Part shown: positions 8,132 to 17,222 of the stretch, in pieces
Position numbering within the stretch: the first letter of the stretch is position 1
Layout of the letters: each line of letters opens with the position of its first letter
Assembly (NCBI GenBank): GCA_022764465.1
Contig: JALERL010000015.1
Location: 1-64,000, forward strand
DNA length: 64,000 bases
From: Lachnospiraceae bacterium
GTDB taxonomy: Bacteria; Bacillota; Clostridia; Lachnospirales; Lachnospiraceae
Direction of reading: 5' to 3'
Made by a program: the position numbers and the translations under genes
The notes under the pieces: generated by a model
Databases searched by the model: none
Told to the model about the DNA's origin: nothing
Seen by the model: only the letters and a program-made list of their open reading frames with translations

Positions 8132-9646
8132 CTATGCAATGACATCCATGCTGTTACCATTATCTTTCATAATCTGTGCTGCGATTACTTCTTCTTCGGA
8201 CATCAGTCCCGAGAGTTCATCCAGGCTGTCTCTGCTTAAGTTTCTTCTTGTAGGTCTTGCCTGCTCCTGCTCTTCGCCCTGACGCTTTTCACTCTCTGCA
8301 TGCTGCTCTAAGTTCTGCTCGAACTCATGGCTGGCAACTGTTACCTCGATTGCATCGACCTTAACACCCTGCTGGCTTAAAGTCTGTCGAAGTTCTGCCA
8401 CCTGCGTTTCTAAGGCTGCTTTTACCGCCTCATTCTGAGCTGCTAACTGTGCATGCACGGTTCCTTCCTTTGTAGTAGAAATCTGTAAATAGATCTTTCC
8501 AAGATTCTCCGGATTCAGCTGCATCTCGATAGACGAAGTATCCTGGGATACATTTACTCTGGCAAACTCTGCAATCTGATTCATAATATCTGCTACATCA
8601 ACCGTTGTCTGCACCTGTGGTGCTGTGGTCTGTGGCTGAACCTGCATGGTCTGCTCTGTTACCTGTCCAAAAATATGGTTTGCTGCCTGATCATGTCCGG
8701 ATTCTATAGTCTTATCACCCGGCTGATTCTCCCAAATGCTCTCCATGTCCTGGTCTTCCCCGGCACCCAGATCTCCGGTCTGTGCTTCGCCTTCGGTATC
8801 CGGCTGTGTCTCAGCTGTTACTTCTACGGTAACATTCTGTGCCACTTCCCCGGTATCCGGCTGCTCCTGCATTGTCACATCAGTTCTTGCAGTTTCTGTA
8901 TTCGGCTGCCGTGTAACTGTATCAGCAGCTATCTGTGCTGTCTGTACCGGTTCGTCAGCAATCTGTATATCCTGTGGGATGTCCTGTACTTTCTGCTGTG
9001 ATGTGTCTGTCATTTCAGTCACATCCGGTTCTTCTAACTTCTCCGGTATCAGTTCTGCGATCTGCGGATCTGCCATTACATCTTCTGTTGTAAGCACTTC
9101 CTGTAAATCCTCAATAGAAACGCCAAGCTGGTCTGCCAGCTGTGTTTCAAATGCACCAATCTGCTGCATCAGGTCTACAAAGTTCTCATTCATAAGAAGT
9201 GCACTGGTATCTTCCGTTCCGGTCAGTTCCATCGTCAGCTTTGCAAGATTTTCCGGATCAAACAGATCAAATACGGTGAGTCCAAGCGTTTCCATTGCAG
9301 CATTGACTTCCTCTTCTGTTACATCGAGTTCCTCTTCTACGATATCCTTTACATCATCACCAACTGCTTCCTGCTTATCCGAAAGCTTCTGTCTGATCTG
9401 TGTCGTAGGATCGGATGCCTGTCTGATCTGTGCAGTATTGCTTTTTCCCGTATCTGTTGAAATGGAAACTGTAATCTGCTCCTTGTTCTTCCCAGTCTGG
9501 TTCTGAACCGGTGCATAACCGCCTGCAGTATTCATCAGACTCGCAAATGCTTCTGCTGCTTTTTCTGTCTTTTTCGTGGTCGTTGCAGTAACTGCCTTCT
9601 GTGTGGAAAATCCACCTTTTACACCTGTTACTTCTGAACTTGTCAC
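8132..9646 (-). CDS. fliK: Flagellar hook-length control protein FliK
   Basis: A 504-residue protein with a long, acidic, Gln/Thr-rich and poorly conserved N-terminal and central part, and a C-terminal Flg_hook domain (about 360-450: IEMQLNPENLGKIYLQISTT, then LRQTLSQQGVKVDAIEVTV). FliK is the secreted ruler that measures the hook and switches export substrate. GTG start with GGAGG six bases upstream. It lies between the motE-like gene and flgD, as in other Firmicutes. Confidence 0.92.
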   Translation of the reverse strand: MTSSEVTGVKGGFSTQKAVTATTTKKTEKAAEAFASLMNTAGGYAPVQNQTGKNKEQITVSISTDTGKSNTAQIRQASDPTTQIRQKLSDKQEAVGDDVKDIVEEELDVTEEEVNAAMETLGLTVFDLFDPENLAKLTMELTGTEDTSALLMNENFVDLMQQIGAFETQLADQLGVSIEDLQEVLTTEDVMADPQIAELIPEKLEEPDVTEMTDTSQQKVQDIPQDIQIADEPVQTAQIAADTVTRQPNTETARTDVTMQEQPDTGEVAQNVTVEVTAETQPDTEGEAQTGDLGAGEDQDMESIWENQPGDKTIESGHDQAANHIFGQVTEQTMQVQPQTTAPQVQTTVDVADIMNQIAEFARVNVSQDTSSIEMQLNPENLGKIYLQISTTKEGTVHAQLAAQNEAVKAALETQVAELRQTLSQQGVKVDAIEVTVASHEFEQNLEQHAESEKRQGEEQEQARPTRRNLSRDSLDELSGLMSEEEVIAAQIMKDNGNSMDVIA

Positions 9647-9692
9647 GTCGCTCCTCCTTTCCTTGTGACTACTCCTTTTGTTTCGTCTGTAT

Positions 9693-10532
9693 TTATTCTG
9701 AAGGGTTCATAATCTTCGTCACTTTTGCTGCTGTGTCCGAATTCATATTCCCCAGAATATCAGCTCTTGCCTGTGCCTTCATATTCTCTAATATCTTGGC
9801 AACAAGATCCAGATTATCTGTCATGGTATCAAAAATGGCTGCAGCCTGCTTCGGTTTCATCTTCGAATAGCTGCTGACATAATCTGCTAACTGTTCATCC
9901 TCCTGCACCTGCTCTACCACCTGTTTGTATAACACTTCTGCATTGGCAGGATCAATACTCTCATAATACTGCTTATATTCAGTTATATCGGGTGCCTCAT
10001 CAGAAAAGACAACCTCATTATAGAACTTTTGCTTCTCTTCCTCAAATGCAGCCTCGTTTGCCTCATATTCCTTGAGTTTTTTCACTTCATCCTCTAACTG
10101 TGCCACATAGGCATCATTGTCTGATTTTCCCTTCTGGGCATCCTGAAGTTCTAACTCTAACTCCTTAATATATTTCACAGCTTCATCCAGTGTCTTATAT
10201 GGATATTCCGTGTCTGTACTCAGCTCCTCCGTCTCAGATTCCGGCAGGATCTTGTTGATATACGGAACATTTTTCAAAATCGGGGTCATAACCGTTGATC
10301 CAAAGCCACCGACATCCCATTTAATCAACAATACAAGGATTGCGAGCCATACTGCTATGATCACAAATGTCACAAAAAATACAGCCAGTTTGGAACCTTC
10401 CTGTTCTTCTTCGCCCGTGATGTCACCGCCAAGTCCGTCTAATTCACCCTTTTTCTTTTTTCTGGCTTTCTTTTCTTCTTTTCTTCTTGCCTTTTCTGCC
10501 TTTTTATCTATCTTACTCTGCTCGTCTGCCAT
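9693..10532 (-). CDS. MotE/YlxF-like flagellar membrane chaperone
   Basis: A 279-residue protein: Lys-rich cytoplasmic start, one membrane helix (about residues 48-70), a long coiled coil (about 110-175) and a C-terminal MgtE-N-like domain with YSKMKPKQAAAIFDTMTDN and ILGNMNSDTAAKVTKIM. This layout matches MotE/YlxF proteins found between fliJ and fliK, some of which act as chaperones for the stator. The exact role here is inferred from family and position. Confidence 0.8.
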   Translation of the reverse strand: MADEQSKIDKKAEKARRKEEKKARKKKKGELDGLGGDITGEEEQEGSKLAVFFVTFVIIAVWLAILVLLIKWDVGGFGSTVMTPILKNVPYINKILPESETEELSTDTEYPYKTLDEAVKYIKELELELQDAQKGKSDNDAYVAQLEDEVKKLKEYEANEAAFEEEKQKFYNEVVFSDEAPDITEYKQYYESIDPANAEVLYKQVVEQVQEDEQLADYVSSYSKMKPKQAAAIFDTMTDNLDLVAKILENMKAQARADILGNMNSDTAAKVTKIMNPSE

Positions 10533-10559
10533 GTTCTGTCCTTTCCGGTGATATAGAAC

Positions 10560-11009
10560 TTATTCCTGTGTCCCCTTCTGGTAAGTATAACTGACCAGTC
10601 CGTCTACCACCTTATTTTCCTCATATGCAAGTTCTTCCTTGAACTGTTCAAACTGCTTTTCACGAAGCTTTTCGTGTGTCTTGCGCTCGACCATTACATC
10701 ATTTAACTTACGTCTTGCATCCTCCACCGCACGTTCTGCTGACTGCACCTGTAACAGCTGCGCCCGCATTGCCGACTTCATCGCATCGATCGCCTGTTTA
10801 TTTTCCCGGATCTCCCGGATATGGATCGATCCGCTTACCAGTTCTCTTGCCCGTTCTTCATACCGGGCTTTTCGTACCAGAATCTCCTGCAGCTTCCGCT
10901 GTTCCTCTAACAGCTTTGCATTCGCCTGACCATAAGCGATCTTCGCCTGGTTTTCTAACTTCTGCTTGATATTCAGGATATTCTGCATCGTATATACAAA
11001 CTTTGCCAC
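10560..11009 (-). CDS. fliJ: Flagellar export protein FliJ
   Basis: A 149-residue protein that is almost entirely predicted coiled coil, starting FVYTMQNILNIKQKLE, typical of FliJ. FliJ links the export ATPase FliI to the gate protein FlhA and acts as a general chaperone. It follows fliI with a 16-base gap. Sequence conservation in this family is low, so position supports the call. Confidence 0.88.
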   Translation of the reverse strand: MAKFVYTMQNILNIKQKLENQAKIAYGQANAKLLEEQRKLQEILVRKARYEERARELVSGSIHIREIRENKQAIDAMKSAMRAQLLQVQSAERAVEDARRKLNDVMVERKTHEKLREKQFEQFKEELAYEENKVVDGLVSYTYQKGTQE

Positions 11010-11025
11010 CTAACTCACCTGTCAG

Positions 11026-12336
11026 TTAATTCTCAAAAATCGCTTTCAACTGTCTGATCACATCCTCAAACTCGAACTTTTCATACATGTCCTGACATAG
11101 GAATTCATTGACCGCCTTGATCTTTTCGATCGCATAATCAATATCTGGATTTGAACCGCTCTTATAGGCGCCAATGTTGATCAGATCCTCTGCTTCCTGA
11201 TATGTAGCAAGTACATTTTTCAACATACCGGCAACTTTTTTATGTTCCTTATCTGCAATCGCACTCATAACTCGGGAGATACTCTGCAATACATCGATTG
11301 CAGGATAGTGATTCTTCTGTCCGAGCTTTCTTGATAAGACGATATGTCCGTCTAAAATGCTTCGCGCCGTATCGGTAATCGGTTCATTAAAATCATCACC
11401 ATCTACCAGTACGGTATATAATCCGGTGATCGAGCCTTTATCCGAAGTACCGGCACGCTCTAAGAGCTTTGGCATCTCCGCATAGACACTCGGCGGATAT
11501 CCTCTCGTTACCGGCGGTTCTCCGGATGCTAATCCAATCTCACGCTGTGCCATGGAAAATCGCGTCAGAGAATCCATCATAAGCAGCACATCCTTGCCCT
11601 GATCCCGGAAATACTCTGCGATCGCGGTTGCAGTCTTTGCTGCCTTATTACGGATCAGTGCCGGTTTATCCGAAGTTGCAACGATCACAACTGACCGGCG
11701 CATACCTTCCTCACCCATATCACGTTCAATGAACTCCCGCACCTCTCGTCCCCGCTCGCCAATCAGTGCGATCACATTGATATCTGCCTTTGTATTTCTT
11801 GCAAACATACCAAGAAGGGTACTTTTTCCAACACCGGAGCCTGCGAAAATACCAATTCGCTGTCCTCTTCCTACAGTAATCAGACCATCTACCGCCTTTA
11901 CACCAAGCGGAAGCACCTCACTGATGATCTTTCGTTTCATCGGATCCGGTGGCAGAGCCTCAACCGGATACTCCATTTCAAGATCTAAGTGATCGACATC
12001 CGTCGGTCTTCCAATACCATCTAAGGTATGGCCTAAGACATGATCACCCACCGGAACCGTCAATGGATGTCCGGTGTTCTCTACTACACAGCCGACACCG
12101 ATTCCTTCCACGCTGTCAAAAGGCATCAAAAGCAGTCTTTTTTCCCGGAAGCCAACTACCTCTGCCATCACATATTCTTCCTTTTCCCGGTCTAATATAA
12201 TCCGGCATAAGTCGTTTAACTTTGCATCCGGGCCAACCGATTCAATGGTAAGTCCGACTACCTTTTCTACCTTGCCTAATCTGGTCGTATAATCTTTTTC
12301 TGCTAATTGTAAATATTTTTCGAAATGACCACTCAA
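11026..12336 (-). CDS. fliI: Flagellum-specific export ATPase FliI
   Basis: A 436-residue F1-beta-like ATPase. Walker A is GSGVGKSTLL (about residues 165-175), the RERGREVREFIE loop follows, and Walker B is DVLLMMDSLTRF. The family signature PPVTRGYPPSVYAEMPKLLERAG is split across the middle of the protein. FliI powers unfolding and entry of flagellar export substrates and works with FliH and FliJ encoded on either side. Confidence 0.97.
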   Translation of the reverse strand: MSGHFEKYLQLAEKDYTTRLGKVEKVVGLTIESVGPDAKLNDLCRIILDREKEEYVMAEVVGFREKRLLLMPFDSVEGIGVGCVVENTGHPLTVPVGDHVLGHTLDGIGRPTDVDHLDLEMEYPVEALPPDPMKRKIISEVLPLGVKAVDGLITVGRGQRIGIFAGSGVGKSTLLGMFARNTKADINVIALIGERGREVREFIERDMGEEGMRRSVVIVATSDKPALIRNKAAKTATAIAEYFRDQGKDVLLMMDSLTRFSMAQREIGLASGEPPVTRGYPPSVYAEMPKLLERAGTSDKGSITGLYTVLVDGDDFNEPITDTARSILDGHIVLSRKLGQKNHYPAIDVLQSISRVMSAIADKEHKKVAGMLKNVLATYQEAEDLINIGAYKSGSNPDIDYAIEKIKAVNEFLCQDMYEKFEFEDVIRQLKAIFEN

Positions 12337-12357
12337 TGTTCTATCTCCATATCATCG

Positions 12358-13191
12358 CTAAAGAGACAGCGACTTTATATCCTTGAGTAAATTTTTCAGT
12401 TCTGTATCCATGGAACAGTCATAGATTCCATTCTCTGTCTCGATCATACATTGTGTTTCATCCAGTAACGGATCCGAAACGACACTGACCGTTGCATGTT
12501 CTCCGGCCGCTGCCGTAATCTCATCCTTATGTGTCTCTAAAAACAGATAATTATCCTGACCTACACGGATATGGAACTGGCTGGTTCCGTCCGCACCTGT
12601 CATGGTCTTTGTCACAAGATAAAGAAGAATCTCACGCTTATCGGAATACTGGATATGGAACACCCGGTCAAACACCTGGATGATCGTGTCCACCAGTTCC
12701 GGTTCCATCTGCGACAGACGCATCTCATACTGTTCCTGCATCTGCTGTCTTTCCTCTTCTAATGCATTCTTTGCCTGCTGTAACTCCAGCCCGGCCTGAT
12801 TGCAGCCTTCCTGATATCCGGCTGCATTTCCTTCTTCTTTTGCCTGCTGCCGGATTGCATCTGCCTGATTCCTTGCCTCTTCTAGTATCTGATCTGCCTG
12901 ACTTCTTGCTTCCGTCAGAATCTCCTCTGCCTGACTTCTTGCATCTTCTAACTGCGTACCATCATCAACCGGCTCTTCATCGGAATAATCCACTTCAACT
13001 TCCGTAGCAGGAATGCCCGCCTGAAACCCATCTGCATCCGGCTCGGCAAATCCTCTATGCTTCGCCTGATACTCCTGTTCTAACTTTGCTAACTTTTCCT
13101 CGACCATCTGATTCGAATTGATGACCCTTGTATGATCTGTTTCCGATACAACGAAACACTGTTTGTATAAATTAGGCAATGATCTCGTCAC
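12358..13191 (-). CDS. fliH: Flagellar assembly protein FliH
   Basis: About 273-277 residues with a long Gln/Glu/Ala-rich coiled coil (about 75-165, repeats of ARSQADQILEEARNQA type) and a C-terminal FliH/YscL domain. FliH regulates FliI. The start is uncertain: a GTG at 13191 overlaps the fliG 3' end and has AGAGG five bases upstream, while a TTG at 13179 (PNLYKQCFVV) has GGAGGTGA eight bases upstream and aligns better with known N-termini. Both are in frame; the longer one is given. Confidence 0.88.
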   Translation of the reverse strand: MTRSLPNLYKQCFVVSETDHTRVINSNQMVEEKLAKLEQEYQAKHRGFAEPDADGFQAGIPATEVEVDYSDEEPVDDGTQLEDARSQAEEILTEARSQADQILEEARNQADAIRQQAKEEGNAAGYQEGCNQAGLELQQAKNALEEERQQMQEQYEMRLSQMEPELVDTIIQVFDRVFHIQYSDKREILLYLVTKTMTGADGTSQFHIRVGQDNYLFLETHKDEITAAAGEHATVSVVSDPLLDETQCMIETENGIYDCSMDTELKNLLKDIKSLSL

Positions 13192-14179
13192 CTCCGCCTC
13201 TGGAAATTACAATTTCTGCGGAGTCTTCCAGCTTACGGATTACACCAACAATCTTCTGCTGTGCTTCTTCAACATCCTTCATACGTACCGGACCCATATA
13301 TTCCATATCTTCCTTGATCATTGCAGCCAGTCGCTTGGACAGGTTCTTAAAGATAACGCCCTGTACTTCTTCATTCGCACCCTTCAATGCAATTCCAAGA
13401 TCATTGTTATCGACATCACGAAGAACACGCTGGATCGCTCTGTCATCAAGAAGAAGGATATCCTCGAATACAAACATCTTCTTACGGATCTCATCTGCAA
13501 GTTCCGGTTCTTCGATTTCAAGAGATTCCATAATATGCTTCTCGGTACCACGGTCTACGGTATTTAAGATATCTACGATAGCATCGACACCACCGACGAT
13601 CGTGTAATCCTGATTCAGCAGCGATGACAGCTTACGCTCTAACACACGTTCTACTTCCTTGATGATATCCGGTGAAGTACGATCCATCGTCGCAATACGT
13701 TTTGCTACATCCGCCTGTTTCTCCGGTGTCAATGCACCTAAGATCATGGCAGACTGGCTTGCGGACAGATACGATAAGATCATTGCGATTGTCTGCGGAT
13801 GCTCATCCTGGATAAAGTTCAATACCTGGCTCGGATCGGTCTTACGTACAAACTCGAACGGACGCACCTGTAAGGATGCAGTAAGCTTGGTAATAACTTC
13901 CTGCGCCTTTTCTGCGCCAAGTGCTTTATCAAGCAGCTCTTTTGCATAACCGATACCACCTTCTGCAATATATTGCTGTGCCAGACAAACCTGATAGAAC
14001 TCATTTAATATGTCCTCTTTGGTCTTCGGAGAAACACTTCTGGTATTCGCAATCTCAAGTGTTAATTCCTCAATCTCATCTTCTTTTAAATGCTTAAAAA
14101 TACTCGCTGATTTTTCCGGTCCTAAAGCGATCAGTAAAATCGCCGCCTTCTGGATGCCGGTATATTCCTCACTACTCAT
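13172..14179 (-). CDS. fliG: Flagellar motor switch protein FliG
   Basis: About 335 residues with three ARM/HEAT-like domains; recognisable parts are GIQKAAILLIALGPEKSASIFKHL at the N-terminus, the EHPQTIAMIL middle segment and a charged C-terminal domain with FVFEDILLLDDRAIQRVLRDVD, the torque helix that faces MotA. I chose the ATG at 14179 because it gives the family's usual length to GIQKAA; an in-frame GTG at 14194 overlaps the fliF end and has no spaced ribosome site. Confidence 0.96.
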   Translation of the reverse strand: MSSEEYTGIQKAAILLIALGPEKSASIFKHLKEDEIEELTLEIANTRSVSPKTKEDILNEFYQVCLAQQYIAEGGIGYAKELLDKALGAEKAQEVITKLTASLQVRPFEFVRKTDPSQVLNFIQDEHPQTIAMILSYLSASQSAMILGALTPEKQADVAKRIATMDRTSPDIIKEVERVLERKLSSLLNQDYTIVGGVDAIVDILNTVDRGTEKHIMESLEIEEPELADEIRKKMFVFEDILLLDDRAIQRVLRDVDNNDLGIALKGANEEVQGVIFKNLSKRLAAMIKEDMEYMGPVRMKDVEEAQQKIVGVIRKLEDSAEIVISRGGGDEIIA

Positions 14180-14184
14180 ATGCT

Positions 14185-15792
14185 CTAATTCCACTCCTCA
14201 TTCAGCCAGTTACGCAGCAATGACGCAACCGCTTCCGGATTTTCATCAACAAATTTCTCTATCAGTAATCTTGTCTCAGACTTCTCATTGTAGCCGATGT
14301 CCTCAAGATCATCCTGCTCTGCTTCCTTCGTTGTCTCAAGCAGGGACTCTACCGATAATTCCGGTTCCATTTCGACTGCCTGTTCCTTTCTTGTACTGCG
14401 GAATACCACATATCCAAGAAGCGCAAAGATCAGTACTGCCAATGCGATCTGTAAGTAATCTGACCAGGTACGTCCCGTCTTGTCTGAGTATACGAAAAAC
14501 GGTACGTCATAGGCAACGATTGAAATATTATTCGTTGCAATACCGGTAGCCTTTGACACCATATCATAGAAGTCCTGGTCTACCGTTCCCTTGACACGCT
14601 GTGAATTCTGTGCCACGAACTGGTCAAAAGTCATATCATCCAGTGTTCCGTCTGCCTTTAACGCATCCTCATCATAGGTCACATAATTCGTTGCAACAAC
14701 CGTAAGTGAAGAATTGTCATAATCAATATCACCAACCGATTTCTGTGTCTCTGTAATCTTCTCACTTGGTGTATAGTTCTTCTTCGAATCTGTGATCGAC
14801 TGGCTGCTGATCTCACCATTTTCCAACATATAGGCTGTATCATCATCATTTGTATCCGTACCAGGTGTCGCTGCCGCACCACCGGTTGCATTCGACTCAT
14901 AATTCGATTCGCTGCTCAGATAGCCCTGATCCTGTCCGTCATGCACATAATAATCATGATCGGTTTCCTTTACCGCATCCATGTTCAGCTTCAGATTCAG
15001 TCCGACTTCTACATTATCGTAGACATCGGTTCCAAGTACAACGTCCTTAACCGCGCCCTTCACCTTATTCTCTACCTTCGTCTGGTAAGAAAGCTGTGAA
15101 TTCGATACACCGCTGGTGGTAGTGGAATCTCCACCGGAGAATAACACATTACTGCTGGTATCCATGATCAGAATGCTGTCTGTACTCTTATTGCCAAGTC
15201 CGGTTGCCATATACTGTGCAAGTCCGGCAGCCTGATCCTCATCCATCTCACCATTTAACTTTAAGATTACACTTGCATAGCTTTCTTCGTTCCGGCTGAT
15301 AATTGTTCCGTCATCCTCCGGAATTGACAGACGGACCGAGGCCGTATCTACATTATCGAGCGTCTCTAAGAACTTCTTAAAACGCTCCTCCATATACAGC
15401 TGGTACTTCTTATCCTTATCTGCTTCTGTGGTACTAAAGCCCCCGCCTAATGCATCATCGATGCTGTAACCATTCGAAGGGATACTGTTTTGTCCAAGTA
15501 AAATATTGGCATTTGCCTCATCTTCCGAATGGATCGTAAAGGTTAGTCCATCATCGGAAACGGAATACCAGATACTCTCACCCGACAACAGGTCCTTAAC
15601 CGTACCTGCCTGCGCAGTATCCTCACAGGTGATCAGCTGTACGGTCGTCGGCTTTGACATCACAACATATAAAATGATAAGTGCAACAACCACAACTGCT
15701 GTAATGCTTACGATCAACATCTTCTGCTTTGTCGAAAACTTTTTCCACCATTCTGTAATTTTGTTTAATATCTCTTTTACTTTATCCGGCAT
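14185..15792 (-). CDS. fliF: Flagellar MS-ring protein FliF
   Basis: A 535-residue protein with two membrane helices (about residues 22-45 and 430-455) bracketing the ring-building periplasmic-type domains, and a C-terminal FliG-binding tail (LLIEKFVDENPEAVASLLRNWLNEEW). FliF builds the MS ring that seeds basal body assembly. It is followed by fliG after five bases. Confidence 0.96.
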   Translation of the reverse strand: MPDKVKEILNKITEWWKKFSTKQKMLIVSITAVVVVALIILYVVMSKPTTVQLITCEDTAQAGTVKDLLSGESIWYSVSDDGLTFTIHSEDEANANILLGQNSIPSNGYSIDDALGGGFSTTEADKDKKYQLYMEERFKKFLETLDNVDTASVRLSIPEDDGTIISRNEESYASVILKLNGEMDEDQAAGLAQYMATGLGNKSTDSILIMDTSSNVLFSGGDSTTTSGVSNSQLSYQTKVENKVKGAVKDVVLGTDVYDNVEVGLNLKLNMDAVKETDHDYYVHDGQDQGYLSSESNYESNATGGAAATPGTDTNDDDTAYMLENGEISSQSITDSKKNYTPSEKITETQKSVGDIDYDNSSLTVVATNYVTYDEDALKADGTLDDMTFDQFVAQNSQRVKGTVDQDFYDMVSKATGIATNNISIVAYDVPFFVYSDKTGRTWSDYLQIALAVLIFALLGYVVFRSTRKEQAVEMEPELSVESLLETTKEAEQDDLEDIGYNEKSETRLLIEKFVDENPEAVASLLRNWLNEEWN

Positions 15793-15809
15793 TTTCTACA
15801 CCCTACCTG

Positions 15810-16121
15810 CTAAATCTGCATATTCATAATTTCTTTGTAAGCATCTAACACTTTATCCCGGACTGCTACGGTATAGGATAATGCAATATTTGCCTTTTCC
15901 TGCGCAATCATAAGGTCATGTGTACTGGTAGCCTCTCCTAAGGCGAACTGAATCTCTGCGGATTCTGCACTGTTCTGGTAGTCATTTGTCTCATTTACCA
16001 TATTCAAGGCATTTGAAAATATTGAATCAAAGCTCTCATCCTTTGGCTGTGCCGCCTGATTGTTCTTCACAGCAGACTGGATGACATCTGATGAGACATT
16101 CGTTAACGCTGAAATATCCAT
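15810..16121 (-). CDS. fliE: Flagellar hook-basal body complex protein FliE
   Basis: A 103-residue protein ending in AQEKANIALSYTVAVRDKVLDAYKEIMNMQI, the classic FliE C-terminus. FliE joins the MS ring to the rod. It lies between flgC and fliF as usual. Confidence 0.94.
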   Translation of the reverse strand: MDISALTNVSSDVIQSAVKNNQAAQPKDESFDSIFSNALNMVNETNDYQNSAESAEIQFALGEATSTHDLMIAQEKANIALSYTVAVRDKVLDAYKEIMNMQI

Positions 16122-16149
16122 TTTCTTCCTCTTTTCCCATTACATTTTA

Positions 16150-16590
16150 TTATTTACCGATCTGAAGACCTGCCTGTGCAATACTCTTGCTTGCGTCAAA
16201 GGCTGTTACATTCGCCTCATAAGCACGGCTTGCATCGATCAGATTCGTCATCTCTGTTACAATGTTCACATTCGGATAAGAAACATATCCGTTCTCATCT
16301 GCATCCGGATGGGACGGATCGTATTTCATTGTAAAATCTGTTGAAGTGTCATCTGCTACCCTGCTGACCTTTACACCGTTTCCCACCTGCGTCTGTCTGG
16401 TATTCGCAAGCACATTGCTAAACGGGGTTACATCTTTCTCCTGAAAGGTGACGATCTTACGACGGTATGGTGTACCGTCTGCGGTTCTTGTTGTATTCAC
16501 ATTTGCAACGTTCTCTGCAATAATATCCGTCCGGAAACGTTCTGCCGTCATACCGGACGCACTGATATTAAAAGACTGAAACATACCCAT
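16150..16590 (-). CDS. flgC: Flagellar proximal rod protein FlgC
   Basis: A 146-residue rod protein with the rod N-terminal motif (SASGMTAERFRTDIIAENVANVNTT) and the C-terminal helix (NVVTEMTNLIDASRAYEANVTAFDASKSI-type). FlgC forms the proximal rod with FlgB and FliE. Confidence 0.96.
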   Translation of the reverse strand: MGMFQSFNISASGMTAERFRTDIIAENVANVNTTRTADGTPYRRKIVTFQEKDVTPFSNVLANTRQTQVGNGVKVSRVADDTSTDFTMKYDPSHPDADENGYVSYPNVNIVTEMTNLIDASRAYEANVTAFDASKSIAQAGLQIGK

Positions 16591-16630
16591 AATATTCCTC
16601 CTGTCTAGGCTTTACCTACGATTCGCCTTG

Positions 16631-17020
16631 TTATTTCAATACAGACTTAAACCGTGCGATCTCCTGCGAGATACTGCTGGTCAGTCCGGAATAACGGATC
16701 TGTTCAGAAGCTAATTCTGCTTCCTCCGTATCTATATCTACGTTATTACCATCTAATCGGTAAGAATATCCCGATGCATCTGTATAAGTAACCGGATTCA
16801 GATGATCCATATCTGCATGATTCACCTTGTCATCCAAGGATATATATTTGGTATTGCCGAGTTCACTCTTTAAGACGCTTTCAAAATTCACGTCTTTTCT
16901 CTTAAAACCCGGTGTGTCCACATTTGCTATATTATTCGTAATCGTTGACTCACGCAGCCAGCTTGCATCAGCGGCTTTGTCCAATAAATTGATATAATTA
17001 TAAGCATTCGAATTAAACAT
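16631..17020 (-). CDS. flgB: Flagellar rod protein FlgB, first gene of the operon
   Basis: A 129-residue rod protein with TITNNIANVDTPGFKRKDVNFE and a C-terminal ISQEIARFKSVLK helix. AAAGGAG lies seven bases before the ATG. It is the promoter-proximal gene of the whole minus-strand flagellar operon; a good promoter lies 54-81 bases upstream. Confidence 0.95.
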   Translation of the reverse strand: MFNSNAYNYINLLDKAADASWLRESTITNNIANVDTPGFKRKDVNFESVLKSELGNTKYISLDDKVNHADMDHLNPVTYTDASGYSYRLDGNNVDIDTEEAELASEQIRYSGLTSSISQEIARFKSVLK

Positions 17021-17073
17021 ACGCTGCTCCTTTCTCCAGGGTATAAAAATCCCTTCTTATCACATCATATTCC

Positions 17074-17101
17074 ATTATAAATTATATTCGGAAAAACTCA
17101 A
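17074..17101 (-). promoter_or_regulatory. Promoter of the flagellar operon (sigma-A type, with overlapping sigma-28-like elements)
   Basis: On the minus strand TTGAGT (17101-17096), a 16-base spacer and TATAAT (17079-17074) form a sigma-A promoter, giving a leader of about 47 bases before flgB. A TAAA followed by 15 bases and TCCGAATAT overlaps it and resembles, imperfectly, the sigma-28 pattern TAAA-N15-GCCGATAT. The second is tentative. Confidence 0.6.
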
Positions 17102-17171
17102 GCAAATTTTACATTTTTTTACATTATCTAGGGGCTGTCGACACGAAAAAGTACTAAATATCCGACAAACG

Positions 17172-17205
17172 CAAAAATGGAACTACAGTTTCCTGTAATT
17201 CCATT
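17172..17205 (-). terminator. Intrinsic terminator of codY
   Basis: On the minus strand ATGGAA(T)TACAG, loop GAAA, CTGTA(G)TTCCAT and then TTTTT. It lies 18 bases after the codY stop and separates codY from the flagellar operon. Confidence 0.85.
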
Positions 17206-17222
17206 TAACTTCGCCTAATCCT

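Noticed and set aside
8736-9506. Long open frame on the plus strand opposite fliK
   Set aside because: It mirrors the biased fliK codons, is Ser/Cys-rich without any family match and has no ribosome site.
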